Positions 1 through 11,590 of a stretch of 64,000 nucleotides of DNA are shown piece after piece (the first letter of the stretch is position 1; the number at the start of each line of letters is the position of its first letter). Below the pieces are notes generated by a model, which saw only the letters and a list, made by a program, of their open reading frames with translations, had not been told where the DNA came from and searched no databases. The DNA lies in assembly GCA_013398175.1 (NCBI GenBank), contig VZRZ01004225.1:9053-73052 (forward strand). Direction: 5' to 3'. This stretch comes from Climacteris rufus. Taxonomy: Eukaryota > Chordata > Aves > Passeriformes > Climacteridae. The translations under genes and the position numbers were made by a program.

Positions 1-870
1 CGCGCTCGGGATCCGGGGACGGGCGGGGTGTCCCGGAGAGCGCAGCCCGCGGCGCCCGGCGGCACTGAGTGAGGTGTGGGGCCGGGAATGGCTCCGAGAT
101 GGAAAGAGACCCCCGGGCTGGGTCACGGCCGCTGCCCCTCGGCCGAAGGGCCGTACGGGGCTCAAGCAAGAGCGTCTGTCGTGGTTGTTTGTGCCGGTGC
201 CTTCATCCGCCGCCGGGGCCGCGCGGACCGCCCCGCACGCCTTTCTGCCGAAGGGAGCCAGAGCTGGGAACTGGCTCCGTCCTTTTGCACAGCCACATCG
301 GGAGTTCTCCCAGAAGTAGCCCGAAAGCTCCGGTATCGCGGTGAGCTCGCAATGCAAGAGCAGGGCTGCCACCGCCGCGCAAAGTGCTAAATCACGGCTC
401 TGCGAAGTGGCCATGACTGTGGTCCCTCGGCAGCCTCACCCGCGGGCAGCCACCCGAGCCCAGGGGAGGCAAGAACGAGGTGTGGTACAGCAAACAGCAA
501 AAGCGCCCGAACCTCCGCCCACCCCGCCCCGATGCTACTCCCGGTCCGTTCGCGGGTGCCGTGAGCCCCTGGAGCAAGGCAGTAGTGACGTTTGCTAAAG
601 CACTAATCGCCTTTTTAGGGGAATGAAGTGCACTGACAGCGGGTTCTTAGCAGCCCTTCCGGCCCCACCGCGCGGTACCGGCATCTCCTGTTTGATCGCC
701 CACGAACCCGAGCCCGGGTGTGAGGCGGTCGGTGCCGTCCCGCCCGCAGACCCGCTGCCGGCGGTCCACATGAGATGGCCTTTGGAAATGACCGCGCTAG
801 AGGCTCGCTCCATCCCTGCCCAGGGACGTACATCCCTTGCCACGGTAGGACGGTCGGACTCACCCTGCTG
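1..870. promoter_or_regulatory. CpG island at the left edge, possible promoter of a gene outside the window
   Basis: The first several hundred bases are strongly GC-rich with many CpGs, densest at 1-130 and continuing at lower density to about 870, after which the sequence becomes AT-rich with few CpGs. The overlapping open frames here resemble no protein I know and are best explained by GC-rich composition. In mammals the next gene on the 5' side of NFKBIA is INSM2, arranged head to head with it, so this island could be the start of a leftward-transcribed neighbour. That is synteny inference only; no coding sequence of such a gene is visible here. Confidence 0.6.
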
Positions 871-2902
871 AGAGCATCCCCTAGCCGGAGGAAGTAGAGA
901 GCACCAGGAGAAAGGGAGAAACAGCACCTCTGGATCGAGGGGCTTTCCAGAAGTGGCAAGAAATATTTGAAGGCTTCATGCAAAACCAGAACTCACCCCA
1001 CCTGCTCAAAACACTCAACCGCTTCTCTGTGTAAGTGCTCTGATTGTATTTGCTTAGCAAAGTCTTAATCATGTTTTACATCCCTCTCCTCTCCCATTTT
1101 CCTCCATTTTCATAGTTGCACTGAATCTTAGATTAGATTATAGACTCCGTGGGCTAGAGATCACCGTTTGTTAGTGCAAACTGCCGTAACTGGAACCAAT
1201 GAGCTATGCTTTCACACAGTTAGGTCACTCCACTGACTGGCTGCATGATTTTTACCTAACATTTTTTACCTTGGTAGCTGGACTTACCATCTACATTTCT
1301 CACTGAATAACTGGATCTCTGCTTACAGATCCACTGTTCCTCCAAGCGATGTGTAAATAATTCTTTCAGTTTCCCCTTGTAAACAATGTTCCCATTGATG
1401 TTTCATTTGCTTTTGTCACATTGCAAAAATAGTCTGTGGTAGGAAAGTCGAGTTTGGGAATGTCCAGTTCAGTTTCCAGCCCTAAGAGGTGAGGAACCCA
1501 ACAATGCCTTTTCCCACACAGGAACAGCAGGAGGTAGAGTGCCAGTTGGAAAGCAGGTGTATTGAGTGTTTGCTAAAACTCCAAACACTTTTCCAGTACA
1601 GGCTGTAGGCTCCCAGTGGGAGTTTCTCCAGGCTCCTAGTGTCATCATCTGACATGGCTCAGACATCATGGGAAGGCCTGGGGCGCAGGTTACAGTCACA
1701 GACTGTGGAATTGTTGCTCCACCTCCCCACCCGCTGTCCCTTCTGCTGTGCTTCTTGGCTCTTCCCTGTAGTTTGATGCTCGTCTGTGCCTCCCCCTTGC
1801 TCCCAGTGCCCTCCAGCACAGCCTTCTTGTAGTCTTCTAAACTAGCCTCCACTTTAAGATCCGTTTCTAAGGTGGGACCCAAAACTGTAGAACCCATCAT
1901 TCCATCCTTGGTCTTGCTGCAGAACGTGCCAGTGCCAGTTTTTGTCGGGTCTTTGACAAAAACACCAGCAGAATTGCTTGGGGATTCAAGTCGGTTCAGC
2001 CACTCTCTGACTCATTTCTCTAAATAAACACACTGGTTTCCCCAGGCTGTCTCTGGCTCAGTACAAACTCCCAGTGCTCTGGTTCCCACTCGAAGGGTCA
2101 TTATTCTGTGATTACAGATTATTTCCCCTCCCTCTCCACATTTACAAGAGAATGTAACCCTAGTGACTGGCATTACACCTGACTCTCACAGCTTCTAAGT
2201 TTTCCAAACTGTTATATGGGTTTACCTTCTTGCCATCCTTTAGTCCTTCCAAAAATTTTATAATTAGAAAATTCAGATAATTTATAAAAACCATTAGCAA
2301 TTTTGTGGACACACCCCCGAATCCTGTGTAAATTTGCTGGATTTTTTCCCCACTGGCTTTATTACATTCCATTAGTCCTCATGCTGAGAGTGCAGCATCT
2401 CACCCTCCTAAACATCCTGCAACAGGGGAACTTTATTTAAGGTCGAAGCTTTTCTAAGCAAGGAACTGAATGATGTTACTGCTCCCGACCTTACACTGTG
2501 GTTTCTACAGTCTGCTAAAATCAGGTTGGCCTTGATTAAACATATTGGCTTCTTACACATGAGAGTCATCTTTATATGACCTTAGATTAACCAAAAGGGT
2601 AATCCCACAGTAAATAGGAAATCAGACTTCTAGTGGAAAAATGCAGTAGCTAGTGGGGAACTAGTGGGGTGAAAACAAGAGGAGCCAGTTCCTCCTCTTA
2701 CATCCTTTGCTTTCTCAGTCCATTTCCTCCTCTCTGGTTGGGGCTGAATGTTGGTGTGCTAGGGAATGGCAACAAGATAGTACAGCACTGCTTTTCCTCC
2801 TTTTTTGCTGAAGTTTCTCATTTTCTGTGGAGGGACTTTTGCCCTTGTTCATAAATTAGATGCTAAAATAAGCCTGTGGCAAGGGGTTCCATTTAGCACT
2901 TG

Positions 2903-2974
2903 TCAGTGCTGGGGTAGTGGTTGAACTCTTAAAGATCTTTTTTAACCTAAAGGATTCCGTGGTTCTGTGATTCT
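2903..2974 (+). mobile_element. CR1 LINE 3'-terminal fragment
   Basis: The stretch reads like the extreme 3' end of CR1: a degenerate TTGGACT...TTAAAGGTC-type segment followed by a pyrimidine-rich segment, AACC, and two degenerate copies of the terminal GATTCTRTG octamer-like repeat. Only about 70 bp is recognisable, as expected for a heavily 5'-truncated, old copy. The orientation is plus. Confidence 0.6.
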
Positions 2975-5900
2975 GGAGGATGCTCCATTCTGATTGTCCT
3001 TGCACATCCCAGCTGTCTGGGGACTGCCAGCTCTGGCTGGGAGGTAGCGACCTCATTGCTGCCCCAGCCATGTCTCCAGCAGCTCCAGGACACCTGGAAG
3101 TGCAGACACTGGTGAGGAGGTGTAGCACAGTCCCCGAATAAAACATTGTCAAGAAAGTGGGCAGCTGCATTTATATTTCTGAACAGTCTTGGGCCATAAA
3201 CAGCAAGAGGAATGTATGACAGAAATGCCAGCTGGCAGAGAGAAGGTCTTGAGTGAGGTCTGGTTCTCAGAGAAAACCCTAAAAACTCTTCTGGGGGATG
3301 AAGAGACAGAAAGAAAAAGAGAAATGCCTTTTGCCACTTAATAAAAGAAAAAAATAACCACAACTTAAAAAAGTAAGTGTTAAAAATAAAATAGAAAAGA
3401 ACTATAAGCAAAGGATTAAAGAACATTTCTCTCCTTCATGTTTCCCCTCCCCACCACAAAAAAAAATTGTTGTGGTTAAGTTTTTTATATTGCAGGATTT
3501 CAAATAAAGTTGACTTTTAAATCTTCCCCTGACATCTGGTTTGTAATTAATGGAGCAGTAAATAGGAGGGAGACAGAAGCTGCCTCAGAAGCCTGTCCTT
3601 GATACATGACTGTCCAGCAATATAGCTAGATGAGCGATGCCACCCCCAGGCTCCAGCACTTAAACAAAATCCAGGCTGGTTTTGGTGGCAACACAAGCCA
3701 TTTCATCTTCCCCCTACAACAAGGCTGCCAATTATCTGGCTGCAGTTGGGGATTTGATGCTGGTGACAGACATTGAAGGAAATATCTGCTTTATGAGGAT
3801 ATGGATTGTCTAATGTAACTGACGTTGCTAGTATCTTAATTGTGGGGTTTTTTTACCTGAGGACAATCTGCTTCAAGAGGAAAATGATGCTAACAGCTGC
3901 TGTGTTTCCTTCATTGTTCAAATATTAACAAAAAGCTTTCTGTAAGGGAAGGTAGGAAACACTGTTGTGTAAAGGTACTTGGGTTAGAGGGATTTGGAGG
4001 GTTTAGAAGACACTATGAAAATATTCGACCTTCCTCTTTTCCACAAATGCAGTGATGCTGTGAGCTGCTCACATCACATTGCCCATCACCAGGGTGATAT
4101 GGGGGGGATGGTGGTGCTGTGCCGCGGCTCCCGTCCCTGCTCCCTCAGTCAGCAGCTGCATGAGGGCCAAATGAGCACTCACATTTTGCTTCTTCCCCGG
4201 CTCCACCTGCATGAGCTCATCTTGGGGAAACCAGTTTTTCTCCAGGGAGCAGATTGACATTCCCAAACTTATACAAGTTATAGGAGACTCGATGGGACCA
4301 TTATGACATTTGTTACTTCATTACAGATTTCAGCTGGACTTCATCTCATACCCCACAGACTAAGGCCATTTGCCAAATTTGCCTGTAATTGAGTTATTTA
4401 TTGATCTCACCATGTCATAAATAGGAAGATTTGGCTTCCTTTGGCATAAGATGCTCTGCAGTCTGTTCCCTACAAGGATCCTTATGTGTTGCAACTCATT
4501 GAAAAAAGGATGTCCTTGCACAGAAGGCTGTGGTGATTAATTATATGTATATCAATAGCGCCTTCCAGGGAGGCTGGGTCCCAGCTGTGCTCAGTGCAGG
4601 TGTGTGTGCAGACAGGTGGATGGCTCTGTATGCAAAAAGTGACAGCTGAAGAGACCAGAAGAAAAGACAGCAGGAAGGTGGAAAAATGAAGTTTCTGAGG
4701 ACTGCCTATGCTGCACTCCTGGGCTGGGAAACTCCATGCCTGCCTCCAGTAAAGTTTAGGCAGGACAGAGAAACATGTTGGTTGCCTAATTTCCCAAAAG
4801 GGCTCAATCTAGGAGGCTTTTTAGAGAGCAGAGATCAGGACTAGGTGAATCACGGTCACAAATAATTTTGTTACGGTCATATTTTGTCCTGCTTTTCTGC
4901 TGGCACTAGAGCATGTTCAGTTCTGCAGGGATGGGGTACAGGGAGCTGAGCCCTCAAGAAAACATTTACCTTTTCTTCTTCCCCAATCTCCAATAAATTT
5001 TCCATGCCCCTGTGCCAAGGCCACCTTATTGAATGAAATTCCTCTGACTCAGATGTGCAACAAGCAATTCCCCAGGACTGTTGCCCAAGACCTTTCTCCC
5101 ATCACTACTCCATGATACCCTGTCTATTTCTGCCTCCATTTTCTTCAGGTCACATCAAATTCCCAGGTCCCTTTCCTGCCAGAACTGGAGATACTTCCTG
5201 ATGGAAGTATGCTACTGCATCTTTGCTTGCCTATGCAAAGGAATGGCAGGTTTTATTGTGGAGTAAGGTGCAGGTATTGCCTGGCCTCTGCAAAGCAGGT
5301 GGCAATGCAGGAGCCACCATTGCCAGCAACAGTTTCAAAGGGGTGGATGGAGCATGGGAGATGATGATAAGGAAAACAAGTGGCAGGGAGTGTGAGAAGA
5401 CAAGCAAACCAATAGAAAGCTGGCTAGAAACAACTGGGTAGAGCAGCACCCAAAAGAAACAAGCTGGAAAATTGCATTACAAGGAAATAAACCATATCTG
5501 AGCTGGGTGCCTGCATCTCAGAAAAGCAAAAAGATGAGAGCTCCCAAAAGGCAATGGTGATTCATCTCTTTGCAGGGAATGTGACTGAGAAGGGCAAAGG
5601 AAAGGCAGCACTGAGCCAGAGATCTGCTGCTCTTTTCCAACAGTGCATCTCCACCTTCTGAGCCACCCTGTTGATCCACAAATGAGACCTGGCAAATGCC
5701 CATTGTGCACAAAGCTTCAGAGAGGCTAGACTACGGTGCTGGCCCTTGGTAGGTGTGTCAGGATGAAGACTCTCCCCTTCTTTTGCAGGTGAACACCCAC
5801 GGGCAGCCCTGGAGGGCAATGACAAAATGCTCTGGTGGCTGATGAGGTAGGAAAAGGGAAAATGTGTCAGTGCTCCAGGATGATCCACAGCCAAAGCTTC

Positions 5901-6119
5901 CCTTTAGCTGCACTCCTCTCTCCAGGCGACAGTGCCTGCACAGAAGGCAAGGGCAGTGGCAACTGGAGGGTGTCTCCAGCAGAACCCAGGGGAAAAGCAG
6001 CACCGAGCCAAAATCATCAAGCATATATCTCATTGCTTTGAAAATATTTTTTCCATTTAGGACTTAGCTCTGTTTATCCAAAGTCAGAGAAGGGACTCAA
6101 AACCAGCATCAGGCTCCAC

Positions 6120-6790
6120 ATACTGGTACTGTAAGTGATCGCTAGCAGTTGCCATGCAGGATTCTCCACTTACATTTGTTTTGCTTCTTTTGTGACATTT
6201 GATTAAAGTCTTGCTATCCTAAATATTAATTAAAGTCCTTGGAGGCAAGGCCTACATTTCAGTTTGCCTCCCAAGTTCACCAGCTCCATCCTCCTCCTCC
6301 TCCTCCTCCTCCAAATATGTTTTGCTATAAATTACTGGCACTGTTTCTGTTGATAGTCAACATAATCAAACATTTGTAAGCATGCTGTCTCTTCAATCTG
6401 TTCAGTTGATGCACTTTACCTGATCTTTCATTAAAGTAATCAAAACACTTGCTGTGCCACGTCTAATGAATGTTGCATGTATGATTAAGTACTTTCATTC
6501 ATATTGCAAGTTTGATTTAATGTAATCTGCCTTTCAGACAGCCATTAGCCTAGCTCCTGCGTGAATTCGATTAATTGGCTGAATTCTTCCAGATGTCCAT
6601 TAAGTATTACAGGAATTTCTATGTAAAAACAGCAGGGACCATCTAGCAGAGAAGCAAACAATGATATGTTATATTGCTGCCATGACTTACAAAAAGCTGG
6701 ATTCATTTTCATTAATAAAACATCTGTACTGTTGCACAGCTATGCATCAAGATGCATTTATTTTATATGTTTATTTCTCTTATGACTATA
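6120..6790. promoter_or_regulatory. Candidate conserved noncoding element
   Basis: This AT-rich, almost CpG-free block is dense in homeodomain-type cores: TAATTA-like, GATTAATTGG, ATTAAAG, TTAAGTA and octamer-like ATGCAT. It has no open frame and no transposon signature. Such texture is typical of deeply conserved vertebrate enhancers in gene deserts. Nothing here proves conservation; the call rests on composition alone. Confidence 0.35.
6289..6312 (+). repeat. (TCC)8 microsatellite
   Basis: Eight perfect tandem TCC units in an intergenic setting at the left edge of the AT-rich block. It is a polypyrimidine/polypurine tract with no coding context. Confidence 0.95.
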
Positions 6791-9700
6791 AATAGACAGT
6801 TAAACAGAAGCACAGTATGTTCAGTTGGAAGATGCACAAACAGAACTGTATCAGAAATGAAATCACAATAAAGAATAGCGGAGTTAGGACTTCAAGTATG
6901 GGGTGTTGTAACAAACATGGCCGGGGCTCCTATGGCTGCGTGGTATTTCTCAGCATAAAGGCATTTTTCTTGGATCATGATGAATCTGAAAACAGTTGGT
7001 TCCTGGGTTGAAATGTCCTATGTCCAGTTTATGTTTATATGGCTTATTGTACCCTTAAGTGGGAAGAAAAATGCAGTTTGGCATTCTTAATTGGTATGGG
7101 GTCAAAAGAAAAAGTGTCATTAAAATAAACAGTTTTTCTTAATTCTTGAAATGAGAATTATTTTCTCTTTTTTTTTCCCCCATAAAGTTACACTTCTGTA
7201 AGGAATATCTTTTTCTAAAAAGTAAAGCCCCCAGACGCCAGTGTGTGTTTCAGTGCCTGTACCCAGCCCATGCAGGGCGTGGTGCTGTTTCAGGGGATGG
7301 GGAGGATGCTCCACATCCCGAAGTAGCTCCCTTTACTTTCTGCTGACATTGCCAGATCTGAGAGCACCTTTTGAAGATGCATGCGAGATCTCAGAACCAA
7401 CTTGCCCCTTTTGTCCTCTCTCCCCCTGTCTACCCTTCTTGTCCTCAGGAATGAGCCCGTGGGGCAGACTGGAGAAGTCTGGCAGGAGCTTGACACTGAC
7501 CCTGCCGCCCCGAGCTCAGCACACCTTCATTTCCCTGAAAGTGTGGCACTTCTCATCGCAGTCAGGGAGCTGCAGGGCTCTGCCTGTCGCCACTCGGCTC
7601 TGCCGAGTCAGGAACTGAGGAAGGGAGAGGAAAAGCAGCACTGCAGCAGTGTTGCAACCGCTCCTGGCAGTGCTCAGTCAAGCAGCTCCGTCTCACCTGG
7701 GAAACAGCCAGATCACACTCTTCCCTCTCCTTCCTGGCTCCATCTTTCCCAGCTGCTGCACAGCCTTATGAATGTGCTTGGTCCTGGATGTACCTCTGCC
7801 TCATTGGGGAAACAATTGCCACTGTCCACCACATCAGGATTTTAGTGAATGTCCTGTCCGAATTAGCAGCAGCTTGTACAAGCCAGTTCATTTTCAAGGG
7901 CTGTTTTAACAGACGATGGATTTGCAGGAGACATCTGAAATCATACTGTTCAGCAAAACTTAAGTTTATTTAAGCTACAATAAAAGGGATTGAGATTTGC
8001 TAAACTCTAACTCCTTTTTTTTCCCAGCATAATCACTGCACTGGCTAACAGCTTGCTTCTTTATGTACACATTCTCCTCTGCTTTCACTTCTTTCTTTGT
8101 TTCTTGCTTTTGTTCCTGTGTTGTCTATTATTCTCCTATAGCAAAGTTATCCATTAAAATTCTGTATTATTGGTATATTATTATACTGTATTATATTATC
8201 AATATTATCTGTATTCTGCTATGAATTTAAGACAAATTTAAGACACTTTAAGACATATTTTCTACAGTTGTGCTGGGAGACTTTGCTCCAGTACCCACAT
8301 AACCTCATAAAAGCCTGGCCCTGTTGTATTGTACCTAAATTGTTAAACTAACCTGTTGCAAGGGTCTCCTGCCCATGACAGGGGAAAGCAAAACACGGAG
8401 AGCTGATTGACTCCCTTGATCTCTGTTACAGAGGGATTTTCTTAGCAGGGAGAGCAGTGGGTTGTGTGGAGAAGGGGAGCGTACGCGGGAGCGAGTGGTG
8501 AGCAGGAGGTGAGGCAGGCTGTCCTCAGCACGGAGCAGGAGCCTCAGCGGCAGCAGCAGCAGCAGAAGCACTTTCCCCTTTCAGTCAGAAACCTGACTCT
8601 CAATGCAACGAAAACAGTTTCTATATTTTTGCACAGAGGAAAATAGTGTTAATATCATTTATAGATGACCAGCCTAAAAATTAAATGTAGCAAAGCAAAG
8701 CAAGCCTTTTCTAGTCTCCGGTGCTATGTGTTTTTCAAGGCAAATGTGGAAAAGTCACATCTTCTTTTGAAGACCAGGAGACTGAAAAATTAAATCAGGG
8801 GGCTTTGTGACTGATGTTTTTCTAATACAAATGTTTTGAAATCCCTGCCTTTCATGTGTCTCTTACAAATAAGCAAAAATGTATGATGAGTCATCTTTGC
8901 TTTTAATTCCTTTAATAGATTCTTACCTCACCCACTAACATCTAAACAATTCTCATTTCTGTAACAATCCCTTCCTCAGTGGTAAATATTGCTCTCAGAC
9001 AACATCTTTTTTGGAGGTTCATTATGTTTATTCTGTGGCTGAGACTCATTATACTCAGTTATTTATTTAAAAGAACAAAATGACAGCAAATGCCTGCATT
9101 TATCATGTCTCCCCTTACACATATATTAAATATATTTCAGCGACAAGGCCCAGCACTTTCAGAATTTCAAAAAAACATCTGGCCTTCCTTCCTAGCCATC
9201 ACTCCTTGAGAAAGGAATACTGGGAGGCGATGGTGGAGTCTAACCTTGCCTGCTAAATGAGACTCCACTGACACTAATGGGAGACTTGGCAGAGACAGGA
9301 AAATAATTTATGAACTATTTGAATATTTTCAATTATAAAATAAAAAAAAGCTTGGAAAATGATTAAGAAGGAAGAAGCAAATGAAAACACCACTAATAAG
9401 GCATGGTGAAATGGTGTATGTGGAACCAGTCCAAGAAAAAATTTGGATATCTAACAACAAGTTTGAGTTTTCCTGAAATACCAAAGTATCACCCATCTCA
9501 CTGAAGAGCTTGCCAAAAAAAAGTCCACAACCTTCACACAGGAAAAAGTCCTCAGCCATTTAAACTAACATTTCACTAATGCAACATTCATGGCTTCTGT
9601 TTGTGGTCTTCTAAACCAAACCCCAAGTCCTACAGTGGCAACCACTTCTGCTCATACCCAACTACATCTGGCCCTCAAAAGAGAGGCGCTAACTGGCCCA

Positions 9701-10570
9701 CAGTCATAGCAAAAGGTTTTTGAGATTATAATCAACATAATTATAAAAATGGAGAGAGGTTTGGCCTCAATGAGCTGTAAAATACATTTTTAACTAGGCC
9801 ACTGATACAGAAGAGACAAGATGAAAAACAAGAGAAGGGGGCAAAGGTTTGGCTGTGTGGCCATTCTGGGAACTGACTGAAAAAAAAAGGAGCAAAGCTA
9901 TTCAGAGCAGGTCATTAAAGAAAAAAATATCTTAAACAAGCCTAAAAGATAGGAAATAGAAATATGACATGGCCGCTTACAAAGCAGAGGTCAAAAAGAC
10001 ATCAGTAATTAATGATGAAAAGATAAAGAACCAAATACTTAATTTCAAAGAAATAGTCAGAAAAGGCACAATGGCACTGTGAACAGGAGAAAAGACTTCG
10101 CAGAAATAAATGGAAATGAATAAGATCTCAATAGGAGAAAAATGGATAATTGAAAAAGTAGAAGAACTGCAAATTGCTGTAGAAATTCACCTGGAACATA
10201 AACCAGTTATTTGGGACTGAGGGTGAAATATAGTTTTGAATGGATCCATTTTCTTCAAAGGGACCTCCAGATACATACTGTCAATTTTGCTCTGATATTT
10301 TTCCATTGCAGTTTTTGTACATGGAAAATATAGGTGAAAATGTCGACCATGTTTGAAAGTTTAAAGACTACTTTCTGAAATGCAGCCCAGTGGATTTTAC
10401 TTCTGTTTCATCAAGAGATGCCTACTGGAATGAAAGGTGTGGGAAGCATAAGCCAAGAAAAATGGAGAACAGCAGACATTTTGAAACAGCAGTTCCAAGC
10501 TAGCATCTTCCCATGTTTTCTCTATTGTTTTCTGAGCTTCAGCTCAGATAAGCAAACTAGATACTCATGA

Positions 10571-11590
10571 AGACCTAGAATGGCCTAGGTTGGAAGGGAT
10601 CTTAAATATCATCTCATTCCAAACCCCTTGCCATGGGCAGGGACAACTTCCACTACACTAGGTTGCTTAGAACTTCATCCAGACTGGCCTTGAACACTTC
10701 CAGAGATAGGGAATCCATCATTTCTTTGGGCAACGTGTACCAGTGCCTCACCACTCTCACAGTACAGAATTATTTCCTAATATCTAATCTAAGCCTACCC
10801 TCTTTCAGTTTGAAGCCACTCCCCCTTGTCCTGTCACTACATGCCCTTGCACAAGGTCTCTCTCCAGCTTTCTTGGAAGTTCCCTGCAGGTAACATGAAG
10901 GCCACAATCAGGTCACCCCAAAGTCTTCTCTTTTCCAGGCTGAACGATCCCAATTCTCTCAGCCTTTCCTCATTGGAGAGGTGCTCCATCCCTGCAATCA
11001 TCTTGGTGGCCTCCTCTGGACTCGCTGCAAAAGATCAATGTCCTTCCAGTGCTGGGGACCCCAGAGCTGGATGCAGCACTGCAGGTGGGGTCTCACCCGG
11101 GCACAGCAGAGCAGAGGGGCAGAATCCCCTCCCTCTCCCTGCTGGCCACGCTGCTTTGGACGCAGCCCAGGACACGTTTGGCTCTCTGGGCTCCAAGTGC
11201 ACATTGCTGGGCCATGCCCAGCCTCTCACCCACCAGCACCCCCAAGTCCCTGTGGGCAGGGCTGCTCTCCATCTGTTCACCCCCAGCCTGTGTTGGTACT
11301 GGGGGTTGCCCTGGTTCAGGCACAGCACTGTGCACTTGGTCTTGTTAATCTCATGAGATTCCCACAGGCCAACTTCTCCAGCTTGTCCAGTTCCCTCTGG
11401 ATGTCATCCCATCCTTGAGGTGTGTCAACTGCACCACTCAACTTGGTGTCATCTGCAAACTTGCTGAGGGTGCACTTGATCCCTTTATCTATGTAATTAA
11501 TGAAGATATTAAATAATCGTGGTCCCAATACAGACTCTTGAAGGACACCACTTGTCATGATATCCATCGTGACTCTGAGCTGTTGAATGA
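10571..11590 (-). mobile_element. CR1 LINE, 5'-truncated, minus strand
   Basis: Read on the minus strand this is the 3' kilobase of a CR1 non-LTR retrotransposon. It runs from the end of the reverse transcriptase domain, through the C-terminal ORF2 region and the 3' UTR, to the terminal CCTTCCAACCTAGGCCATTCTAG-like end near 10,571. The minus-strand frame at 11,316-11,567 still shows the RT core with the FADD catalytic motif. Similarity fades near 11,590, giving the usual CR1 5' truncation. I see no target-site duplication, which CR1 normally lacks. The copy is inactive. Confidence 0.93.
11316..11567 (-). pseudogene. CR1 ORF2 reverse transcriptase fragment
   Basis: An 83-codon open stretch within the CR1 copy encodes part of the RT palm domain. 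It starts in the SGV(L/P)Q-SVLGP-LFNIFIN block and includes FADDTKLSG, the family's version of the YxDD catalytic motif, followed by the GWDDIQRELDKLE segment typical of CR1 ORF2. The endonuclease domain and the first RT motifs are missing, and the frame is broken at both ends. It is a relic and no functional protein is expected. Confidence 0.9.

Larger units (their letters stand above)
871..10570. other. Intergenic stretch, no recognisable gene
   Basis: About 9.7 kb of mostly AT-rich sequence with short open frames on both strands, none resembling a known protein. It contains a CR1 3' tail at about 2903-2974, a (TCC)8 run at 6289-6312, a short CAG run near 8551-8565 and an AT-rich motif-dense block at 6120-6790. 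I see no RNA gene in it. Confidence 0.7.

Noticed and set aside
69..390. Three overlapping plus-strand frames at the left edge
   Set aside because: All three frames are open simultaneously in CpG-rich DNA, with low-complexity Arg/Pro/Gly composition. No domain or splice structure supports coding.
10826..11418. Plus-strand frames of 145 and 176 codons
   Set aside because: They lie on the reverse complement of a CR1 retroposon. Similar frames occur wherever this repeat is inserted.
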